Below, in pieces: positions 22,792 through 31,874 of a DNA stretch of 37,988 nucleotides (within the stretch, counting starts at the first letter, position 1; each line of letters begins with the position of its first letter). The notes beneath the pieces are model-generated. The model was given only the letters and a program-made list of their open reading frames with translations. It had not been told where the DNA came from and ran no database searches. The stretch comes from Xylophilus ampelinus (lineage in GTDB: Bacteria; Pseudomonadota; Gammaproteobacteria; Burkholderiales; Burkholderiaceae_C), in NCBI RefSeq assembly GCF_003217575.1, contig NZ_QJTC01000028.1, positions 1 to 37,988 of the forward strand. Direction: 5' to 3'. Position numbers and translations under genes: made by a program.

Positions 22792-22891
22792 GCCACAACT
22801 CTCCTATCCTGAACAACGGCGGCGGTGCTCCCCGGAAATCCGGGCCGCCACGCCTCACTTGCCATACCAGACACGGGAAACGGCTGCAGAC

Positions 22892-23497
22892 TCATTCGGG
22901 CACCTCGCCCCGCGGTCTGCGGCCTTTGAAATCGATGATCGGTGCCAGGCGAGCCTCGCGCACCTCGTCGAGGGTGAACCGCATCGCCTGCAGCGGCGCG
23001 GCCTGGCGCTTCTTGCTGATGCGCTGGCCGGGCTTGCCTTCGGGCGCATCGCTCCAGACGATCTGCCACGACGGGCTGGCGCCTTCGGCGACCGGCGCGT
23101 CGATGCGCTCCAGGGTGCCGCGGAACTTCTTGCGATTGGCGTTGACCTGGCCTTCGGCGGCGACGCCGATCGGCTGCTTGAGCGTGATGTCGATGATCTC
23201 GCCGGCGAAACGCTCCAGATCCTGCGGGTGGCGCAGGGGGCGGTCGATGCCGGGGGACGACACCTCCAGGCGGCTGTATTCGACCGCGTCGACTTCCAGC
23301 GCGAACTGCAATTGGCGGGTGACCTTCTCGCAGTCTTCGACAGTGACGAAGCTGTCGACCGGCGCGGTGCCCTCGGCGGGGGCCGACCAGGGCAGATCGA
23401 TCGTGATGCGCAGCAGCCCGCCCGCGGAGCGCTCGATCTCCACGAGGTCATATCCCAATCCGATGACGGTCTGTTCGACGATCTGCTGCAGTGCCAC
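22892..23497 (-). CDS. rimP: ribosome maturation factor RimP
   Basis: RimP is needed for 30S subunit maturation. 201 residues from a GTG at 23497, where the sequence VALQQIVEQTVIGLGYDLVEIE begins as in relatives; the open frame extends a further 111 codons upstream, but through a terminator and with no similarity. Blocks: GGLLRITIDLP, the DCEKVTRQL region, LEVSSPGIDRPL (diagnostic) and a C-terminal SH3-like domain, with a basic tail DFKGRRPRGEVPE. No strong Shine-Dalgarno is visible before the GTG. First gene of the rimP-nusA-infB-rbfA-truB-typA operon. Confidence 0.93.
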   Translation of the reverse strand: MALQQIVEQTVIGLGYDLVEIERSAGGLLRITIDLPWSAPAEGTAPVDSFVTVEDCEKVTRQLQFALEVDAVEYSRLEVSSPGIDRPLRHPQDLERFAGEIIDITLKQPIGVAAEGQVNANRKKFRGTLERIDAPVAEGASPSWQIVWSDAPEGKPGQRISKKRQAAPLQAMRFTLDEVREARLAPIIDFKGRRPRGEVPE

Positions 23498-23594
23498 GTT
23501 GATTCTGTCGCTACCCAAATGCAAAATCCGGCTGCCACCCCGCGCGGCCTGCACGGAATGGACGAAGTCCGGATGAAAAACGATCGACCAAAAA

Positions 23595-23621
23595 AAACGG
23601 GCGGTTGGTACCCGCCCGTTT
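23595..23621 (-). terminator. intrinsic terminator after the thioredoxin-like gene, upstream of rimP
   Basis: On the minus strand AAACGGGCGG and CCGCCCGTTT form a 10-bp stem with a 7-nt loop, followed by a run of seven Ts, and outer CGACC/GGTCG extends the stem. It lies 37 nt after the thioredoxin-like stop and about 100 nt before the rimP start. It most simply ends the upstream gene; an attenuator role in the rimP leader is an alternative. Confidence 0.85.
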
Positions 23622-23658
23622 GGTCGTGAGATTTGCATTCTACTCCGCAGCCAGGGGT

Positions 23659-24063
23659 TTATGCAAGCCGCCCCCCCCCGGGAATCGGATAAGAAGCGGC
23701 CCGGATCCGCCGCCACAGCGCGTCCGCGCCGTCGGGCATCGAGGCCCGGCTGGAGGCCGGGTCCTCCCGCAGCGTCTGCAGCAGCCGTTGCAGCACCGAC
23801 GCATGCGGCGTGAGAGGCCCCAGGAAACACACCCGCTCGCCCTGCGCGACGAGCAGGCAGGGAAAGGTCTCGACATCGAAATCGCCCGCGGTGTCGGCAT
23901 GGTCTTCCACGTCCAGCCAGTGCCAGGCCGTGTCAGGCGAGGCCGCGGCCATGCGCTGGAATATCGGCCGGTAGTCGCGGCAGACGCCGCACCATTCGGC
24001 GCACAGACAGACGACGGTCCACGTCGCCACCGAAGCGGGGCGACCCGACGGAAAACCATTCAT
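23659..24063 (-). CDS. thioredoxin-fold protein with CGVC active site
   Basis: 134 residues from the ATG at 24063. The redox motif is AEWCGVCRDYRP (thioredoxins usually have CGPC). Before it lies the WTVVCLC strand and after it the cis-Pro region FDVETFPCLLV, and the C-terminal helix is present. There is no signal peptide, so the protein is likely cytoplasmic. Partner proteins are unknown. No clear ribosome binding site is seen, so the start is less certain. A run of nine to ten Cs near the 3' end (about 23671-23680) is a possible slippage site. It lies between yejF and the rimP operon and ends at a strong terminator. Confidence 0.82.
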   Translation of the reverse strand: MNGFPSGRPASVATWTVVCLCAEWCGVCRDYRPIFQRMAAASPDTAWHWLDVEDHADTAGDFDVETFPCLLVAQGERVCFLGPLTPHASVLQRLLQTLREDPASSRASMPDGADALWRRIRAASYPIPGGGRLA

Positions 24064-24317
24064 GGGGACGATTCTTTCACGCGTTGCACTTCGGGCGCGC
24101 CGACCGTGGCCGCCGCGTGGCACCAGGGTGCGCGGACGAAGGATGCCACGGCCGCGACTTCGCCGTGTCGAGCAGATGCTGGAGCGACCGGATGGCGACC
24201 GGCACGGCGCAAACCATGGCATGGTGGATTTCCGCTGCGCAGGGGCCCGAACTCTATTCCGGCACCGGGCCCGCATCCCTGGACCTATCGCCGCACTCTG
24301 CCGTGGCGCGGGTTGTC
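24064..24317. other. 254-bp spacer between yejF and the thioredoxin-like gene
   Basis: I see no gene, RNA or clear promoter here. It is GC-rich, with small incidental palindromes such as CCATGGCATGG. Any promoter for the thioredoxin-like gene should lie in it. Confidence 0.4.
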
Positions 24318-25994
24318 TCAACGGCCGAGGGCCGCCGCCGCCAGTTGCCGGGTATAGGGATGCCGCGGTGCGTCGAGCAGCCGGGCCACCGGGCCGGCTT
24401 CGACGATCTCGCCGTTCTTCATCGCCAGCACGTCGTGCGCCATCGCGCGGATCACGTCCACGTCGTGGGTGATCAGCAGGTAGGCCAGGCCCCGTTGCCG
24501 CTGCAACCGCTGCAGCAGGCCCAGGACCTGTTTCTGGATCGTGACGTCGAGCGCGCTGGTCGGCTCGTCGAGCACCAGGACCTCGGGCTCGACGATCAGC
24601 GCGCGGGCGATCGCGATGCGCTGGCGCTGCCCGCCGGAGAAGGCATGGGGGTAGCGCTCCAGCAGGCCGGGAAACTGCGCCTCGGCCATGCCCACCTCGC
24701 CCAGCATCTGCCGCACACGGGCATCGCGGGCCGCACCGTCGAGGGTGGGGGCGTGCACCCGCAGGCCCTCACCCACGATCTCGCCCACCGTCATACGGGG
24801 CGAGAGCGAGGAGAACGGATCCTGGAAGACCACCTGCAAGCGCCGGCGCAACCGCCGGTCTGCCGCGGAGCCCTGTCCCCAAGCCTGGCCGGCGACCCGC
24901 AATTCGCCGGTATGCGGCTGCAGGCCCAGCGCCGCCAGCGCCAGCGTGGACTTGCCCGAGCCCGATTCGCCGATCACGCCCAGCGTGCGGCCGGGCCCGA
25001 GCGTGAAGTCGGCATGCCGGACCGCGATGAAAAAATCCTTGCCGAACCAGCCGTGCAGGCCGGGCCGCGGGACCGGATAGGCGACCTGCAGCGCCCGCGC
25101 TTCCAGCAGCGGCGCCGCACCCTCCGCAGCAGGCTCCACCACGTCGCGCACCGGCACGCTGTCGAGCAGCCGCCGCGTGTAGGGATGCTGCGGCCGGGCG
25201 AACACGTCGGCGACGGCCCCCTGCTCCACGATGCGGCCGTTCTCCATCACCGCGACCCGGTCGGCGAAGCGGCGCACCAGGTGCAGGTCGTGGGTGATCA
25301 GCAGCACCGCCATGCCGGTCTCCTGCTGCTGGGCGGAGAGCAGGTCGAGGATCTGGCCGCGCAGCGTGACGTCGAGCGCGGTGGTCGGCTCGTCGGCCAC
25401 CAACAGGCGCGGCCGGCAGGCCAGTGCCATCGCGATCATGGCGCGCTGGCGCTGCCCGCCCGAGAGCTGGTGCGGATAGGCGCCGGCCCTGCGCTTCGGT
25501 TCGGGAATGCCGGTCGATGCTATTAAATCTATAGCTTGAAGCCGGGCATCCGCCTGGGCCAGGCCCTTTTTCAGCTGCAGGACTTCGGCGATCTGCTCGC
25601 CGACGGTGAAGAGCGGGTTGAGCGCCGTCATCGGCTCCTGGAAGATCATCGCGATCTCCCGGCCCCGGACGCCGCGCAGCTCGCGCTCTGACAGGGCCAG
25701 CAGGTCGCGCGGGCCGTCGGCCTCTTCCAGGCCGGCGAACACCGCGCTGCCACCATAGGCGGCATCGGGCACCAGACGCAGCAGGCTGAGGGCGGTGACG
25801 GTCTTGCCCGACCCCGACTCGCCGACCAGCGCCAGCTTCTCGCCCGCATGCAGCGCGAAGTCGATGCCGTGGACCACCTCGTGTCCGCCGAAGCCGACGC
25901 GCAGGCCGCGCACTTCCAGCAACGGCGCCGCAGCGCCAGACGGGGTCGGCAAGCCGGGAAGGAGGTCGCCCGCAGGCGATGGTGCGTCGCTCAT
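24318..25994 (-). CDS. yejF: peptide ABC transporter ATP-binding protein, double-ATPase (YejF-like)
   Basis: 558 residues carrying two complete ABC ATPase modules, as in YejF. Module 1: [50 protein letters not shown]. Module 2: [50 protein letters not shown], followed by the oligopeptide-transporter tail with HPYTRQL. It powers import of oligopeptides (microcin C-like peptides in E. coli Yej). The ATG at 25994 overlaps the yejE TGA (ATGA). A 17-nt AT-rich motif at 25519-25535 encodes AIDLIA in module 1. Confidence 0.95.
   Translation of the reverse strand: MSDAPSPAGDLLPGLPTPSGAAAPLLEVRGLRVGFGGHEVVHGIDFALHAGEKLALVGESGSGKTVTALSLLRLVPDAAYGGSAVFAGLEEADGPRDLLALSERELRGVRGREIAMIFQEPMTALNPLFTVGEQIAEVLQLKKGLAQADARLQAIDLIASTGIPEPKRRAGAYPHQLSGGQRQRAMIAMALACRPRLLVADEPTTALDVTLRGQILDLLSAQQQETGMAVLLITHDLHLVRRFADRVAVMENGRIVEQGAVADVFARPQHPYTRRLLDSVPVRDVVEPAAEGAAPLLEARALQVAYPVPRPGLHGWFGKDFFIAVRHADFTLGPGRTLGVIGESGSGKSTLALAALGLQPHTGELRVAGQAWGQGSAADRRLRRRLQVVFQDPFSSLSPRMTVGEIVGEGLRVHAPTLDGAARDARVRQMLGEVGMAEAQFPGLLERYPHAFSGGQRQRIAIARALIVEPEVLVLDEPTSALDVTIQKQVLGLLQRLQRQRGLAYLLITHDVDVIRAMAHDVLAMKNGEIVEAGPVARLLDAPRHPYTRQLAAAALGR
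25519..25535 (+). repeat. 17-nt AT-rich motif, site 3
   Basis: GCTATTAAATCTATAGC inside yejF; the coding strand reads AIDLIA. Ends GCTAT/ATAGC are perfect complements. Confidence 0.6.
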
Positions 25995-27079
25995 GCGTGG
26001 GCCTTTCGCGGATCGAGCGCGTCGCGCAGCGCATCGCCCATGAAGGTCAGCAGCAGCAGCGTGGTCACCAGCACCGCGAAGGTCGACAGCGAGATCCACC
26101 ACGCGTCGATGTTGGCCTTGCCCTGGCTGAGAAGTTCGCCCAGCGACGGCGTGCCCGGCGGCACACCCAGGCCGAGGAAGTCGAGCGAGGTCAGCGCCAG
26201 GATCGCAGCGCTCATGCGGAACGGCAGGAAGGTGACGACCGGCGTGAGGCTGTTGGGCAGGATGTGGCGCCGGATGATGTCGAGGTTGCCCACACCCAGT
26301 GCGCGCGCCGCCTTTACGTAGTCGAGCTGGCGGTTGCGCAGGAACTCGGCCCGCACGTAGTCGGACAGGCCCATCCAGCCGAAGAGCGAGAGCAGCACCA
26401 GCAGCAGGGCGATGCTGGGCGCGAAGATCGCGCTGAAGATGATCAGCAGGTACAGCTCGGGCATCGATCCCCAGATCTCGATGAAGCGCTGGAACGCCAG
26501 GTCGGTCTTGCCGCCGAAGAAGCCCTGGACCGCACCGGTCGCCACGCCCAGCACCACGCCGACCGCCGTCAGCGCCAGCGCGAACAGCACGCTGACCCGG
26601 AAGCCGTAGAGCAGTTGTGCCAGCAGGTCGCGCCCGCGGTCGTCGGTGCCCAGCCAGTTGTCGCGGGTCGGGGCCGACGGATTGGGCGATTTCGCGAAGT
26701 AGTTGAGCGTCTTCGGGCCGTAGGGATTGGGCGCATGCAGCGCCCAGTTGCCGCCCCGGGACAGGCGCTCCTGGATGAACGGGTCGAGGTAGTCGGTGGT
26801 GGTCAGGAAATCGCCGCCGAAGGTCGTCTCCGGGTAGTCGCGCACCATCGGAAAATAGGTCTGCCCTTCGTAGCGCACCAGCAGCGGCCGGTCGTTCGAC
26901 AGCAGCTCTGCGCCCAGGCTCAGCACCACCAGCGTGCAGAACACCACCAGACTCCAGAAGCCGAGCCGATTGCGCTTGAAACGCTGCCAGGCCCGCCGCC
27001 CCGGCGAGACGGAAGCCGCATACGGCGCACCCTCCGTCAGGGTCGGCGATGAACCACGAACATCCACCGCCTCAACCAT
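25991..27079 (-). CDS. yejE: peptide ABC transporter permease (YejE-like)
   Basis: 362 residues from the ATG at 27079, with GGAGG 7 nt upstream; the frame is open much further upstream but overlaps yejB out of phase. The N-terminus has FKRNRLGFWSLVVFCTLVVLSL (first membrane helix). A long periplasmic segment and the binding-protein-dependent permease domain with NWLGTDDRGRDLLAQLLYG, an EAA-like loop DYVKAARALGVGNLDIIRRHILPN, and FLGLGVPPGTPSLGELL follow. It forms the inner-membrane channel together with YejB. A repeat element separates it from yejB, and its stop overlaps the yejF start. Confidence 0.95.
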   Translation of the reverse strand: MVEAVDVRGSSPTLTEGAPYAASVSPGRRAWQRFKRNRLGFWSLVVFCTLVVLSLGAELLSNDRPLLVRYEGQTYFPMVRDYPETTFGGDFLTTTDYLDPFIQERLSRGGNWALHAPNPYGPKTLNYFAKSPNPSAPTRDNWLGTDDRGRDLLAQLLYGFRVSVLFALALTAVGVVLGVATGAVQGFFGGKTDLAFQRFIEIWGSMPELYLLIIFSAIFAPSIALLLVLLSLFGWMGLSDYVRAEFLRNRQLDYVKAARALGVGNLDIIRRHILPNSLTPVVTFLPFRMSAAILALTSLDFLGLGVPPGTPSLGELLSQGKANIDAWWISLSTFAVLVTTLLLLTFMGDALRDALDPRKAHA

Positions 27080-27097
27080 GCCCGTACCTCCACCAGA

Positions 27098-27183
27098 AAC
27101 ACCGTGGATCCGGCTCCGCCGGTCCACCGTTGTTGCCCCCTGCAAGGGGGTGGGCGGCCACACGCAGTGGGCAAGCCTGGGGG
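27098..27183 (-). repeat. intercistronic two-hairpin repeat, copy B
   Basis: An 86-bp copy of the element at 6636-6720. On the transcribed strand it starts directly after the yejB stop codon (0 nt) and ends 18 nt before the yejE start. Hairpin 1 pairs 27104-27114 with 27118-27127, and hairpin 2 pairs 27136-27141 with 27145-27150. Compared with copy A the pair G6646-C6661 is A27108-T27123 here, a compensatory change. The 30-nt tail (27154-27183) is identical. Confidence 0.85.
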
Positions 27184-28212
27184 TTAGTCGAACCGTACAC
27201 GAGGGTCCACCCAGACATAGGAAAGGTCGGAGACCAGCTTGGTCACCAAACCGATCAGCGTGAAGAAATAGAGCGTGCCCAGCACCACCGGGTAGTCGCG
27301 CCGGATCACGCTCTCGTAGCTCAGCAGGCCCAGGCCGTCGAGGGAGAACAAGGTCTCGATCAACAGGGAGCCGGTGAAGAAGGCACCGATGAACGCGGCC
27401 GGGAAGCCGGTGATGATCGGAATCAGCGCATTGCGAAACACATGGTGCCACAGCACCTGCCGCTCGCTCAGGCCCTTGGCCCGCGCCGTCAGCACGTATT
27501 GCTTGCGGATCTCTTCCAGGAACGCGTTCTTGGTCAGCATCGCGGTGACGGCGAAGCTGCCGGCCACCATCGCGGTGACGGGCAGCGCGATGTGCCACAG
27601 GTAATCGACGACCTTGCCGCCCGGGCTCAGCTCGGACCAGTTGGCCGAGGTGAGTCCGCGCAGCGGGAACCACTGCAGCTGCCCGCCGAAGACGACCAGC
27701 AGCGCCACGCCCAGCACGAAGCCCGGCACCGCATAGCCGAAGAGCACGATCAGGGTGGTGAAGAAATCGAATCGCGAGCCGGCCCGCACCGCCTTGGCCA
27801 CGCCAAGAGGCACGGCCACCAGGTAGCTGATGAAGAAGGTCCATAGGCCCAGGCTGATCGAGACCGGCAGCTTCTCCTGGATCAGCTGCCACACGTCCTT
27901 GTTCTGAAAGAAGCTGCGTCCCAGGTCGAAGCGGGCGAACTGGCCCAGCATCTGCAGGAAGCGCTCGTGGGGCGGCTTGTCGAAGCCGTAGAGCGCCTTG
28001 ATCTGTTCTATGCGCTTCGGGTCCACGCCCTGCCCGCCGCGGTAGGAGGTGCCGCCGCTTTCGGCCCCGCCCCGGGCGCCGGCCTTCGCCTCCGCCAGGT
28101 ACTGCTCCACCGGGCCTCCGGGCACGAACTGGATCACCGTGAAGGTGATCAGGATCACGCCGAACAGCGTGGGCACCATCAGCAGCAGGCGCTTCAGAAC
28201 ATAAGCCAGCAT
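27184..28212 (-). CDS. yejB: peptide ABC transporter permease (YejB-like)
   Basis: 342 residues: MLAYVLKRLLLMVPTLFGVILITF is the typical DppB/YejB first helix, followed by VQFVPGGPVEQ. The permease core has the EAA-loop YVLTARAKGLSERQVLWHHVFRNALIPIITG and a final FTLIGLVTKLVSDLSYVWVDPRVRFD. A Gly/Ala-rich insertion (about residues 44-62) is typical of YejB rather than DppB. It starts 3 nt after the yejA stop, so the two are co-transcribed. Confidence 0.95.
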   Translation of the reverse strand: MLAYVLKRLLLMVPTLFGVILITFTVIQFVPGGPVEQYLAEAKAGARGGAESGGTSYRGGQGVDPKRIEQIKALYGFDKPPHERFLQMLGQFARFDLGRSFFQNKDVWQLIQEKLPVSISLGLWTFFISYLVAVPLGVAKAVRAGSRFDFFTTLIVLFGYAVPGFVLGVALLVVFGGQLQWFPLRGLTSANWSELSPGGKVVDYLWHIALPVTAMVAGSFAVTAMLTKNAFLEEIRKQYVLTARAKGLSERQVLWHHVFRNALIPIITGFPAAFIGAFFTGSLLIETLFSLDGLGLLSYESVIRRDYPVVLGTLYFFTLIGLVTKLVSDLSYVWVDPRVRFD

Positions 28213-28215
28213 CGG

Positions 28216-30039
28216 TCAGTCCTGGGCGGCGGGTGTCTTGGCCCACCAGGTATCGGCCACCCAGGTCTCGGGCGTGCTGGTGTAGGGCGGCATGCCTTGC
28301 GCGGGCATGGCGATGCGGTGGGCGTTGTAGACCATGCGGTGGTTGGGCGCGAACCACTGCGGGATCAGGTAGTGGCCGTGGGCGATCACCCGCTCCAGCG
28401 CGCGGCAGGCCGGCAACAGCTCCGCCTTGGTCCTGGCGCCGACCATCCGCGCGATCAGCGCATCGACCGCCGGGCTCGACACGCCCATGTAGTTGCCCGA
28501 ATCCTCGGTCTTGGCGGCCTTGCTGCCGAGGATGTCGGCATATTCCTGCCCGGGGTTGTGGGTGCCGGGGAAATTGATCGTGGTCAGGTTGAACTCGAAT
28601 TTCTGCAGCCGCTGCTGGTAGAGCGCGTAATCGACCGCACGCACGTTCAGCGTGATGCCCAGCTTCTCCAGGTTGCGCGCCCAGGCCGACTCGGTGCGGG
28701 CGCCCCCCTCGCCGGCGCTGAGGTACTCCAGCACCATCGGCTCGCCACGGGCATTGCGCAGGCGGCCGTCCCGCACCGTCCAGCCGGCCTCCTTCAGCAG
28801 GGCTTGGGCCTGGCGCAGGTTGCCCCGCAGCGTCGCGTCGCCATCGGTGCGGGGCGGCACCGTCATCGGGCCCAAGGTGCCCGGCGGCAGCTCATTCTTG
28901 AAGGGATCGAGCAGCGCCAATTCTTCCGCAGAGGGCATGCCGGTGGCGGCGCAATCGGTGTTGCCGAACAGGCCGTTGACCCGGCCGTAGGCACCGTAGA
29001 ACATCTGCCGGCTCATCCACTCGAAATCGAAGGCCAGGCCCAGCGCCTCGCGCACCCGCGAATCGGAGAGCTTTTCCTTTCGGGAATTGAGCACGTAGCT
29101 CTGGAAGCCCGTCGGCAGGCGGTGTCGGAACTCGCCCTTGACCAGTTCGCCGGAATCGAACTTGCGCCCGGTCAGCCGCCGCGCCCAGTCGCCCGCGGAG
29201 AAGAACCGCATCGCATCGAACTCGCCGGCCTTCAGCGCCTCGAGCCGGGCGGTGTTGTCGGCGTAGATCTTGATGGTGATCCGGTCGAAGTTGTCGGTGC
29301 CGCGCTTCACGCCCAGGTCGCGCGCCCAGTACTGCGGGTCGCGCACATAGGTGATGTCCTTGCCGAAGCGCACCGGGCCGATCGTGTACGGACCGCTGCC
29401 GATCGGCGGGTCCACCACCACCTGGTCGAAAGGTTTGGGCTTGCCGTTCTCCACACCCCACTGGCGGCTGAAGATCGGCAGTCCGCCGACGGTCAGCGGC
29501 AATTCGCGGTTGGCCTTCCTGAAGCGGAAGCGCACGGTGCGCTCGTCCACCACGTCGCAACCGGCGACATCGTCCAGCAGCGTCTTGTAGCCGGGCGAGG
29601 TGAACGGACCCATCAGCGTGTCGAAGGTGTGCTTCACATCCGCCGCCAGCACCGGATCGCCGTTGTGGAAGCGCGCCGCCGGCCGGATGCGGAAGGTGGC
29701 CGAAAGACCGTCGGCGGCGACCTCCACGTCTTCCGCCAGCAGGCCGTAGCCGGAGCCGGTCTCGTCCAACGAACCGGCCAGAAGCGAATCGAACATCAGA
29801 TCCGACAGGTAGGCCGGCGCGCTGCCCTTGACGGTGAACGGGTTGTACTTGTCGAAGGTCGAGGTGCGCTGGCTGCTCACCAGACGCAGCTCGCCGCCCT
29901 TGGGCGCATCGGCGTTCACATAGTCGAAATGGTCGAAGCCCGGCGGGTACTTCAGGTCGCCCCACAGCGCGTAGCCATGCGCCGCCCACGACGACCACGA
30001 CGTGCAACCCAGGAGCAGAGAGACCAGCAAAACCCGCAT
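28216..30039 (-). CDS. yejA: periplasmic peptide-binding protein (YejA-like)
   Basis: 607 residues from the ATG at 30039; a GTG 8 codons earlier (30063) is possible, and neither start has a clear ribosome binding site. The signal peptide is [19 protein letters not shown] with cleavage near AHG. Family blocks of the oligopeptide-binding (SBP_bac_5) fold: [28 protein letters not shown] (the YejA N-terminus), [31 protein letters not shown] and [13 protein letters not shown]. It captures peptides for YejBEF. It diverges from fabI with only 47 bp (or 23 bp with the GTG) between start codons. Confidence 0.93.
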   Translation of the reverse strand: MRVLLVSLLLGCTSWSSWAAHGYALWGDLKYPPGFDHFDYVNADAPKGGELRLVSSQRTSTFDKYNPFTVKGSAPAYLSDLMFDSLLAGSLDETGSGYGLLAEDVEVAADGLSATFRIRPAARFHNGDPVLAADVKHTFDTLMGPFTSPGYKTLLDDVAGCDVVDERTVRFRFRKANRELPLTVGGLPIFSRQWGVENGKPKPFDQVVVDPPIGSGPYTIGPVRFGKDITYVRDPQYWARDLGVKRGTDNFDRITIKIYADNTARLEALKAGEFDAMRFFSAGDWARRLTGRKFDSGELVKGEFRHRLPTGFQSYVLNSRKEKLSDSRVREALGLAFDFEWMSRQMFYGAYGRVNGLFGNTDCAATGMPSAEELALLDPFKNELPPGTLGPMTVPPRTDGDATLRGNLRQAQALLKEAGWTVRDGRLRNARGEPMVLEYLSAGEGGARTESAWARNLEKLGITLNVRAVDYALYQQRLQKFEFNLTTINFPGTHNPGQEYADILGSKAAKTEDSGNYMGVSSPAVDALIARMVGARTKAELLPACRALERVIAHGHYLIPQWFAPNHRMVYNAHRIAMPAQGMPPYTSTPETWVADTWWAKTPAAQD

Positions 30040-30086
30040 GCGACAATTCTGCTGGATTTTCACAGCGATTTTTCGGAGTTCGAACT

Positions 30087-30881
30087 ATGGGTTTTCTGGC
30101 CGGCAAGAAATTGCTGATCACGGGTGTTCTGTCCAACCGCTCGATCGCCTACGGCATCGCCCGAGCCTGCCATGCGCAAGGCGCCGAGCTGGCCTTCAGC
30201 TACGTCGGCGAGCGCTTCAAGGACCGCATCACCGAATTCGCGGCCGACTTCGACTCGACCCTGATCTTCGACTGCGACGTGGGCGACGATGCGCAGATCG
30301 ACAAGCTCTTCGCCGACCTGGCCCGGGCCTGGCCGACCTTCGACGGCTTCGTGCACAGCATCGGCTACGCGCCCCGCGAGGCGATCGCCGGCGATTTCCT
30401 CGAAGGCCTGAGCCGCGAGGGCTTCAAGATCGCCCACGACATCAGCGCCTACAGCTTCCCGGCCATGGCCAAGGCCGCCCTGCCCTACCTGAACGACAAG
30501 TCCGCGTTGCTCACGTTGACCTACCTGGGCGCGATGCGCACCGTGCCCAACTACAACACGATGGGCCTGGCCAAGGCGTCGCTGGAGGCCTCGGTACGCT
30601 ACCTGGCCGAGTCGCTCGGTCCCAAGGGCATGCGGGTCAACGGCATCAGCGCCGGCCCGATCAAGACGCTGGCGGCCAGCGGCATCAAGGGCTTCGGCAA
30701 GATCCTGTCGGTGGTGGCCGAGACGGCGCCGATCCGCCGCAACGTGACGATCGACGACGTGGGCAACGTCGCCGCGTTCCTGCTGAGCGACCTGGCCGGC
30801 GGCGTGACCGCCGAGATCACCTACGTGGACGGCGGCTTCAGCCAGGCCGTAGGCGGCATCGCCGAGAGCCCTGCAACCTGA
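30087..30881 (+). CDS. fabI: enoyl-[acyl-carrier-protein] reductase (NADH)
   Basis: FabI catalyses the last reduction of each fatty-acid elongation cycle. 264 residues. The nucleotide site is [15 protein letters not shown]. The active-site residues Tyr146, Tyr156 and Lys163 fall at the same numbers as in E. coli FabI, and Gly93 and Met159, known from triclosan binding, are also kept, which suggests a triclosan-sensitive enzyme (inference). CGGAG lies 8 nt before the ATG. The DNA ligase gene starts 7 nt after the stop, so the two probably share a transcript. Confidence 0.97.
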   Translation: MGFLAGKKLLITGVLSNRSIAYGIARACHAQGAELAFSYVGERFKDRITEFAADFDSTLIFDCDVGDDAQIDKLFADLARAWPTFDGFVHSIGYAPREAIAGDFLEGLSREGFKIAHDISAYSFPAMAKAALPYLNDKSALLTLTYLGAMRTVPNYNTMGLAKASLEASVRYLAESLGPKGMRVNGISAGPIKTLAASGIKGFGKILSVVAETAPIRRNVTIDDVGNVAAFLLSDLAGGVTAEITYVDGGFSQAVGGIAESPAT

Positions 30882-30887
30882 ATTCGG

Positions 30888-31790
30888 ATGAATCGTAGCC
30901 ACAGCCGTCGATCCACGCCGACCTGCTGCTATATTTTGAATAGCAAAAGCCCGTCCCGCCGCCGCTTGCTGGTCGCGCTGCTCACCGCTGCCGCCGCGCC
31001 GGCGCTGCGGGCCGGCACTGTCCCGGCGCTGATGCTCGCCAACCGCTACCGGCCCGGCGTTCCGCTGGCCGACTACTGGGTCAGCGAGAAGATGGACGGC
31101 GTGCGGGGCTATTGGGACGGCCGCCAACTATGGACCCGCGGCGGCGAGAAGGTGAACCCGCCGGCCTGGTTCACCAAGGGCTGGCCCACGGTGCCGCTCG
31201 ACGGCGAGTTGTGGGCCGGCCGCGGCCAGTTCCAGAAGGCCGTTTCCACCGTTAGGCAGCAGGTGCCCGACGAGCAGGCCTGGCGCGTCATGCGCTTCAT
31301 GGTGTTCGACCTGCCGGCGCAGGCCGGCACCTTCACCGCGCGGCTCGCGATCTTGAACGGACTGATGTCGACCGTGGACTCGCCCTATGCCCGGGCGGTC
31401 CCGCAAAGCCGGGTGGCGAGTCCCGAGGCGTTGACGAAATTGCTGCGCGCCACCGTACAGGGTGGCGGCGAGGGCCTGATGCTGCACCTGGGCGCATCGC
31501 TCTACAAGCCGGAGCGCAACGACGACCTGCTGAAGCTCAAGCCGTACGAGGATGCCGATGCGCGCGTGGTGGCCTGGCTGGACGGACAGGGCAAGTACTC
31601 CGGCCAGCTGGGCGCATTGCTGGTCGAGGGCGCCGACGGCAAGCGCTTTCGCGTCGGCTCGGGCTTCACCGACGAGCAGCGGCGCAAGCCGCCGGCCGTC
31701 GGCAGCTGGATCAGCTACCGCTACCGGGGGCTGCACGACAGCGGCATTCCGCGCTTCGCCACCTTCCTGCGCGAACGGCCCGATCTCTGA
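30888..31790 (+). CDS. exported ATP-dependent DNA ligase (LigE/Lig B-type small ligase)
   Basis: 300 residues. Motif I is SEKMDGVRGYWDG with the AMP-accepting Lys68. DGELWAGRGQF (motif III region), GEGLMLH (motif IV) and LLKLKPY (motif V) form the adenylation domain, and a short OB domain follows. No extra domains are present, as in the minimal periplasmic Lig E class. The N-terminus PSRRRLLVALLTAAAAPALRAG looks like an export signal with consecutive arginines. Such ligases are thought to act on extracellular or imported DNA. The ATG at 30888 gives a long lead; a TTG at 30936, inside a 17-nt AT-rich motif, would give a tighter signal peptide. Confidence 0.88.
   Translation: MNRSHSRRSTPTCCYILNSKSPSRRRLLVALLTAAAAPALRAGTVPALMLANRYRPGVPLADYWVSEKMDGVRGYWDGRQLWTRGGEKVNPPAWFTKGWPTVPLDGELWAGRGQFQKAVSTVRQQVPDEQAWRVMRFMVFDLPAQAGTFTARLAILNGLMSTVDSPYARAVPQSRVASPEALTKLLRATVQGGGEGLMLHLGASLYKPERNDDLLKLKPYEDADARVVAWLDGQGKYSGQLGALLVEGADGKRFRVGSGFTDEQRRKPPAVGSWISYRYRGLHDSGIPRFATFLRERPDL
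30928..30944 (+). repeat. 17-nt AT-rich motif, site 4
   Basis: GCTATATTTTGAATAGC near the 5' end of the exported DNA ligase gene, just before its signal peptide. It is read here in a different frame (YILNS) from the other three sites. Confidence 0.6.
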
Positions 31791-31815
31791 CGGCTCTTAT
31801 CGGGTTCGCCATGGA

Positions 31816-31841
31816 AAAAGGAGCGCCGCGGCGCTCCTTTT
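31816..31841. terminator. bidirectional intrinsic terminator between DNA ligase and fasciclin gene
   Basis: AAAAGGAGCGCC at 31816-31827 and GGCGCTCCTTTT at 31830-31841 are perfect reverse complements around a 2-nt centre. A-runs and T-runs flank the GC stem, so it can end transcripts of both convergent genes. Confidence 0.9.
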
Positions 31842-31874
31842 CTGCATGCGCCGCAGCGCAGGGGATGTCGATGC

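Noticed and set aside
23498-23830. N-terminal extension of RimP by 111 codons
   Set aside because: It runs through a strong terminator and the 3' end of the neighbouring gene, and RimP homologues start at the VALQQIVEQ sequence.
27080-28357. Long upstream extension of the yejE frame through yejB
   Set aside because: YejE similarity starts at the ATG at 27079 with a good ribosome binding site; upstream it is an out-of-phase reading of yejB.
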